21,930 nt of DNA, taken from NCBI GenBank assembly GCA_003427395.1, contig BFEA01000801.1, positions 576,108 through 598,037 on the forward strand. Reading direction: 5' to 3'. A program made the translations under genes and the position numbers. This document shows, in pieces, positions 18,400 to 21,930 of this stretch; position 1 is the stretch's first letter; the number at the start of each line of letters is the position of its first letter. The notes beneath the pieces are model-generated. The model worked only from the letters and a program-made list of their open reading frames with translations. It was not told where the DNA came from and ran no database searches. The DNA is from Chara braunii. Its lineage: Eukaryota; Streptophyta; Charophyceae; Charales; Characeae.

Positions 18400-18830
18400 C
18401 ATTCTGCGACTTCACACGGGCCTTCACAGACCCGACATACCGGGTCAGGGGTACCCAGACCGGCCTCGCCAAAGGCCAGGCCTTTTTCTCCCGGTAGGCC
18501 CTGTTAGGCCACCGTTTGGGCCTCAGCGCCAGCAGACCCAGGTTGGCCCAAACGACATGACCGTTTGGGCCTGGCGGCGCTCTTGAGGCGGCCGCCCGCC
18601 GGTCTGGGCTGAACGGTCATTTCGCCGGTTCGGCCCACGACGCAGGAGGCCAGCATTGAGGCCGACCGGCTGCCGGACGGTACTTAGGCCGGTCCAGCGG
18701 CCATTCCTGCAGGTAGGGAGTAACTGCATTGAGGAGCGACCGCGCTGCGCTATTCTGGGTTCAGCGCAACGCTGGAACTGCAGCGCTAAGTTTAGCGCAC
18801 TGCAGTACGGGAGAGCGAGGAGGAGAGACT
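18400..18830. other. GC-rich, hairpin-rich non-coding segment
   Basis: Base composition changes sharply to GC-rich. CCGTTTGGGCC occurs at 18512-18522 and 18561-18571, with the inverted GGCCCAAACG at 18545-18554 between them, allowing two alternative 10-bp hairpins. Another hairpin pairs CTGCAGCGCTAA (18778-18789) with 18792-18805, with a 2-nt bulge. Open frames here (for example 18894-18523 minus) look like products of GC richness. No terminal repeats with a target duplication were found, so I do not call a transposon. Confidence 0.5.
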
Positions 18831-18899
18831 TACCTGACCAGCAGCTACGAGCGCCATAGCTCCCAGCTGCTCCGCCGTCCTCTGCAGCAGCCAAGGCGC

Positions 18900-18985
18900 C
18901 ATCTCTTCTCCTTCCCTCTTCTCTCTTGTTCTTCTTCTTCTTCTGTTTCTTCTTCAGACTTATTCTTCTCCTTCTTATTCCGATT
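18900..18985 (+). repeat. Pyrimidine tract with TTC microsatellite
   Basis: The plus strand is almost purely C/T, with a run of TTC near 18928-18945. The matching Glu/Lys-rich minus-strand frame (19144-18845) is a translation of this tract. Confidence 0.8.
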
Positions 18986-19022
18986 GGAGACTTTGTTAAG
19001 AGTTGGACAAAGATCAGTGTTG

Positions 19023-19240
19023 GACATCGGTGGTAAGGGGCTGTGATACTTACCGGATTCGAGACCTTGGAGATAGTTGGGATTGATACTCGGCAGCATC
19101 ACAGATTGGACACCGGTTACATTAGTATACTGTACCTCCGACATTGGTGACTCATGTCCACGACATTTTGGTTTTGATCGGTGACATTTTGCCTACCATA
19201 TTGGTGACCTTCTGGATTCTATCTCGGTGACATCTGGCGC
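19023..19240 (+). repeat. Dispersed degenerate GACATYGGTG motif
   Basis: GACATCGGTG (19023), GACACCGGTT (19109), GACATTGGTG (19140), GACATTTTGG (19162) and related TCGGTGACAT (19178 and 19224) recur at uneven spacing. This may be an old tandem array that has drifted. No coding meaning is apparent. Confidence 0.4.
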
Positions 19241-19695
19241 TGTCCCCATCTCCCACCTCCATCGTCTCTCCTCCCACCTTTCATCTGTGTATGGTTGTAT
19301 GGGGCCTGAGCATCGTCTATGATTGGCTTCAGACCCCACCATCTCACAATTGCTTGTGTGTTGAGTGATATCTGAACGAGTCCAGTCTACGGGAGTCAGT
19401 CCATTCCCCAGACTTCCGCTGCATACATGCTCATCCTATATTGGTTCATCTTTGGTTCTGCCCATACTTGGTGAAGTATTCACTAGTATGCAACAGTCCC
19501 TTCTCATTCTCTCGCACATCTTCTTTTTTGCGGGCCCAGTGCCCAAGGCATTATCAAACACGATTTGGGAAACTGGGCCTGAGGGGGTCCTGTACAAAGA
19601 ATGGAAACGCCCCCAGTGGAATGCCCTGGCCTGATCGGCCGAGTTTTTTATCATAACTTTAACGTTTCTTTCATTAATACTCGTGCACGGTTCAA
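19241..19695. other. Spacer with one long hairpin
   Basis: No gene is supported. A hairpin pairs GGCCCAGTGCCCAA (19533-19546) with TTGGGAAACTGGGCC (19565-19579), imperfect by two positions. Short overlapping open frames around 19365-19656 lie on both strands and show no domain. Confidence 0.45.
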
Positions 19696-19707
19696 GTACA
19701 CAGGCAA

Positions 19708-19792
19708 GGAAAAAAAAAAAAAAACACTCGTCAACGAAAAAGAAAAAAAAAAGGAGAAAGAAAAGAAAAGAAAAGAAAACTTTTTTTCTAGT
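19708..19792 (+). repeat. A-rich simple repeat (AAAAG-type)
   Basis: There is an A tract at about 19710-19724, then a G-spaced A tract with AAAAG units to 19780, ending in a T run. Confidence 0.85.
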
Positions 19793-19799
19793 GCATGCT

Positions 19800-20745
19800 T
19801 CAGGTACGTTTGAGGAACGTGTCCTCAGGGGCCCCTAGACAACATGTATATGTTGGCAGCCAGGAGGCTGCGCTTGTGTTGGTTCCATTTTCGTCGTTTC
19901 ATTTCTTTCTATTTTTGGTAAGGTCGTGCAGTACAACTTCGCTAGGACGGGTTCGTTTGGGGTCTCCAACAGCAGAAAATAGGGTCCGGTCGCAGTCGTC
20001 CCCAAGACCGGTCGTAGGGCAGGTTATCTTGTCAAGGTCGTTGCAATTTAGTATAGGGCACCTTCCATTGTTTCCCTTTTGAGAGATATAGTTTTTTCCC
20101 GTTGCAAACTGGGGGCGGGCGATATGGGTCTGGGCGGGCGATTTGGGTCTGGGTCGTTTCCGCTTTTGTTTTTTTTCTCTTCTACTGCATCGTCCCAGAA
20201 ATACAGTATCGTAGCATTCTGCTGTTTACTACGCCCAAGTAACGAAATCTAGAACGGAAGGGGACGAACCGGGTAGCGGCGCCATAGCGCTCAACGCCCG
20301 GGACACGTGCGCTTGCGCGGATAGGGTTTCTGGCGCGGAGCTTAACCGCCATATCCCGGAGCGCGAAGCACGGAGGAGGCGGCTCTCTTAGCGGTCGACT
20401 CACAGGTAGTAGAGCACAAGAGAGATGAGCTTATCCCAGGGATGGGCATAGTTTGGCAGGCTTTAGGGATGGAGGTGCCTAGCTAGTTTAATCGTGGAGA
20501 ACTGATGATTATGTCGAACACTTAAAGCCGAAGAACGCTGGTAGCAGCGTGCTTCCCATGGAACATACCGTTTCGCAAACTAATGCTGACGGGGGGTGGA
20601 AGAAACAGGAGCTGGAGCAGAGGTCATCTGTCGTTTTTATCGTCAAGCAAGGAGAAGCGCCCTGAGATTCACACACTTGTGGCGAGAAGGGTTACAGTTC
20701 AGGCGGCCGTTGGAGAATTTGCAAACGAATGAAGGGCTAGCTCGT
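19800..20745. other. Mixed spacer, no supported gene
   Basis: Apart from the G-rich repeat at 20113-20153 I see no clear feature. The minus frame 20403-20182 (73 aa, Arg- and Pro-rich start) and plus frame 20596-20790 (64 aa) are open but have no recognisable motif; either could be a short first exon, which I cannot support. Confidence 0.4.
20113..20153 (+). repeat. 19-bp tandem repeat with G-quadruplex potential
   Basis: Two 19-bp units (20113-20131 and 20132-20150) are followed by a further GGG. Seven GGG runs start at 20113, 20117, 20126, 20132, 20136, 20145 and 20151, and every intervening loop is 6 nt or shorter. That satisfies the usual G-quadruplex pattern on the plus strand. Confidence 0.8.
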
Positions 20746-20910
20746 ATCTTGTTATTGGGCCATTGGAAGGAGCAACAAACGGTGAGATAGAGGGGACAGT
20801 GTAAGAAGGGGGAACAGTGGGAGATCTCAGATCTTGATATTGGGCCGTTGGGAGAAAGCGCCCGACGGCGAGACAGAAAGGAAAACGGAACAGAGGGAGA
20901 AATCGTGGGG
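20746..20910 (+). repeat. 85-bp tandem duplication, diverged
   Basis: ATCTTGTTATTGGGCC (20746) and ATCTTGATATTGGGCC (20831) begin two adjacent units of 85 bp with purine-rich remainders (GGAGnAAnnnnnCnAACGG-type, GAGAnAGAnnGGA). The second unit fades near 20910. Confidence 0.65.
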
Positions 20911-21283
20911 CTTTCAGTTTCAACGGGTGTGGTGACGACGTGAGAGAAGGTGGAAATAATCGCCTTCTGATACCGAGGGAGATAAGGAAGGCAAAGAGAG
21001 GATCCGACAGCATGCAGAGTTATCATGATCACAGCGTCAAGTTATGCAGGCAGCAGCTTGAATCTGAGACGGGACAGAGCTGAAGACCCCACGTACGGCA
21101 TATACGGCACCAAGGGCAGGCGATCAGGAGTGGCGCGGGGGAGGAACTTCAATCTCAGAAAGCGGCAGCTGCAAGAACGAATATGAGAGGCAGCGGCAGC
21201 GAGGAACCGTTGTCAGGAAAGATTCTTTGGAAAAGCCAGGAGCTCTGGCAGATTAAGGATATTTTGAAGAAACCGGGATTCTG

Positions 21284-21930
21284 ATGGAGTTGAATGTGCT
21301 GTGCTTGAACTGTGGGTGTGAACTGAGATGGTTCTGTGTGATAGGGCAGTGCCATCTCCCTCAAAACAGTGAGGGAGAGGTATTGAGAGCGAACGATGCC
21401 GATCTGAGCAATAGACGGGGTGCTATTCACAGTTCGGGGGGAGTTAATGAGGATAATGATGATACTAGTGATGATGTTAATGATGATGATGACAATAATG
21501 GTGATATAACTGGGGAAGGCTATAATGACGGTGATAACAAATTGTTGGAATCCTTGGAATCACCCGAAAACGGTGATGGTGATGATGATGATGATGACCA
21601 TAATGGACCTCAAAACGGTGCTGGTGATCATGATGACAATGACGAGGATGACGATGAGGATAATTGGGATGTGAGTCATTGGAATCACAGGACTGGGCAT
21701 GAAGAAAGAGAAGATGCAAACGCAGGTCTGGGAGGTACAGTCTATTGGGATAAGAACAGAAGGGAAGACCGGGGAGTGTACTCCAAAGATTCCAAAGACA
21801 TGAAAGGCAGTGAGCAGAACGAGGGCGAAGACAAGAGTGTTAAAAGAGCTTGTAACAGGCAGAGAAGGAGACGGGACTGGAGAATTCCTTGGTGCAGAGA
21901 GAGAACGTTGTGTGTGTGTGTGTGGAGAGA
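21284..21930 (+). CDS. Hypothetical Cys-rich, acidic Asp/Asn-repeat protein (partial, runs off the window)
   Basis: From the ATG at 21284 the frame is open for 215 codons to the window edge; the upstream in-frame stop is TAA at 21254. The N-terminus is Cys-rich (Cys 7, 10, 12, 18, 23), a spacing that could bind metal but matches no family I know. Residues 55-129 are dominated by Asp, Asn, Glu and Gly, encoded by a degenerate GAT/GAC/AAT tract. Residues 130-185 are mixed and charged. Residues 186-215 are very basic with Trp and Cys (RACNRQRRRRDW, then Cys 204, 210, 212), ending in a GT microsatellite. No transmembrane helix or clear signal peptide. The GAT tract naturally lacks stops in this frame, which weakens the case, but about 200 nt before and 270 nt after it are also open. 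Splicing is possible. Function unknown. Confidence 0.4.
   Translation, partial: MELNVLCLNCGCELRWFCVIGQCHLPQNSEGEVLRANDADLSNRRGAIHSSGGVNEDNDDTSDDVNDDDDNNGDITGEGYNDGDNKLLESLESPENGDGDDDDDDHNGPQNGAGDHDDNDEDDDEDNWDVSHWNHRTGHEEREDANAGLGGTVYWDKNRREDRGVYSKDSKDMKGSEQNEGEDKSVKRACNRQRRRRDWRIPWCRERTLCVCVWR

Noticed and set aside
18845-19144. Glu/Lys-rich minus-strand protein
   Set aside because: It is a translation of the TTC pyrimidine tract.
21477-21719. His-rich minus-strand frame
   Set aside because: It is the reverse reading of the GAT/GAC tract and is interpreted as a shadow of the plus-strand open frame.

Overview
The window reads as repeat-dominated eukaryotic nuclear DNA, most likely from a plant or green alga. 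The support is a Ty3-type LTR retrotransposon primed by tRNA-Asp, a decayed LINE, poly(A)-tailed short retroposons, a hAT-like miniature element with an 8-bp target duplication, and long A/T homopolymers. A charophyte-like genome is my guess, held weakly. No rRNA, functional tRNA, CRISPR or prokaryotic operon signal is visible.

Layout: 1-169 is a poly(A)-tailed structured short retroposon (copy A). About 175-1594 on the minus strand is the C-terminal part of a broken LINE reverse-transcriptase protein. About 1582-2580 is copy 1 of a ~1-kb dispersed repeat whose second copy lies at about 17061-18280. 2581-4530 is non-coding and rich in hairpins, with a run of at least 14 different stem-loops at 3153-4012, a 27-nt palindrome and a 105-bp tandem repeat. 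4770-4949 is a 30-bp minisatellite. 5487-7733 holds unrecognised, protein-like open frames with frameshift, stops and splice-acceptor-like junctions. 7951-8421 is a 471-bp hAT-like miniature element.

A degenerate Ty3 element runs from a probable 5' LTR end at 9378, through a tRNA-Asp primer site (9381-9398), Gag, protease, reverse transcriptase, RNase H and integrase (to 15641), a 1.3-kb untranslated tail, a polypurine tract at 16950 and about 100 bp of probable 3' LTR. It is dead: catalytic Asp residues of RT and RNase H are Asn, a zinc-knuckle Cys is Tyr, and each coding block has stops.

Repeat copy 2 follows, itself carrying an insertion of the short retroposon (copy B) with a clean target duplication. 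18281-21256 is mostly non-coding: GC-rich hairpins, a TTC tract, a degenerate short repeat, an A-rich tract, a G-quadruplex candidate and an 85-bp duplication. At the right edge an open frame of at least 215 codons (21284 onward, no stop before the window ends) encodes a Cys-rich start, an acidic Asp/Asn middle and a basic Cys/Arg end. It is the best candidate for an intact host gene, with the caveat that its middle rests on a GAT microsatellite.

Nothing here forms a demonstrable working pathway. The least explained material is the hairpin run at 3.1-4.0 kb, the unknown open frames at 5.5-7.7 kb, and the terminal open frame.
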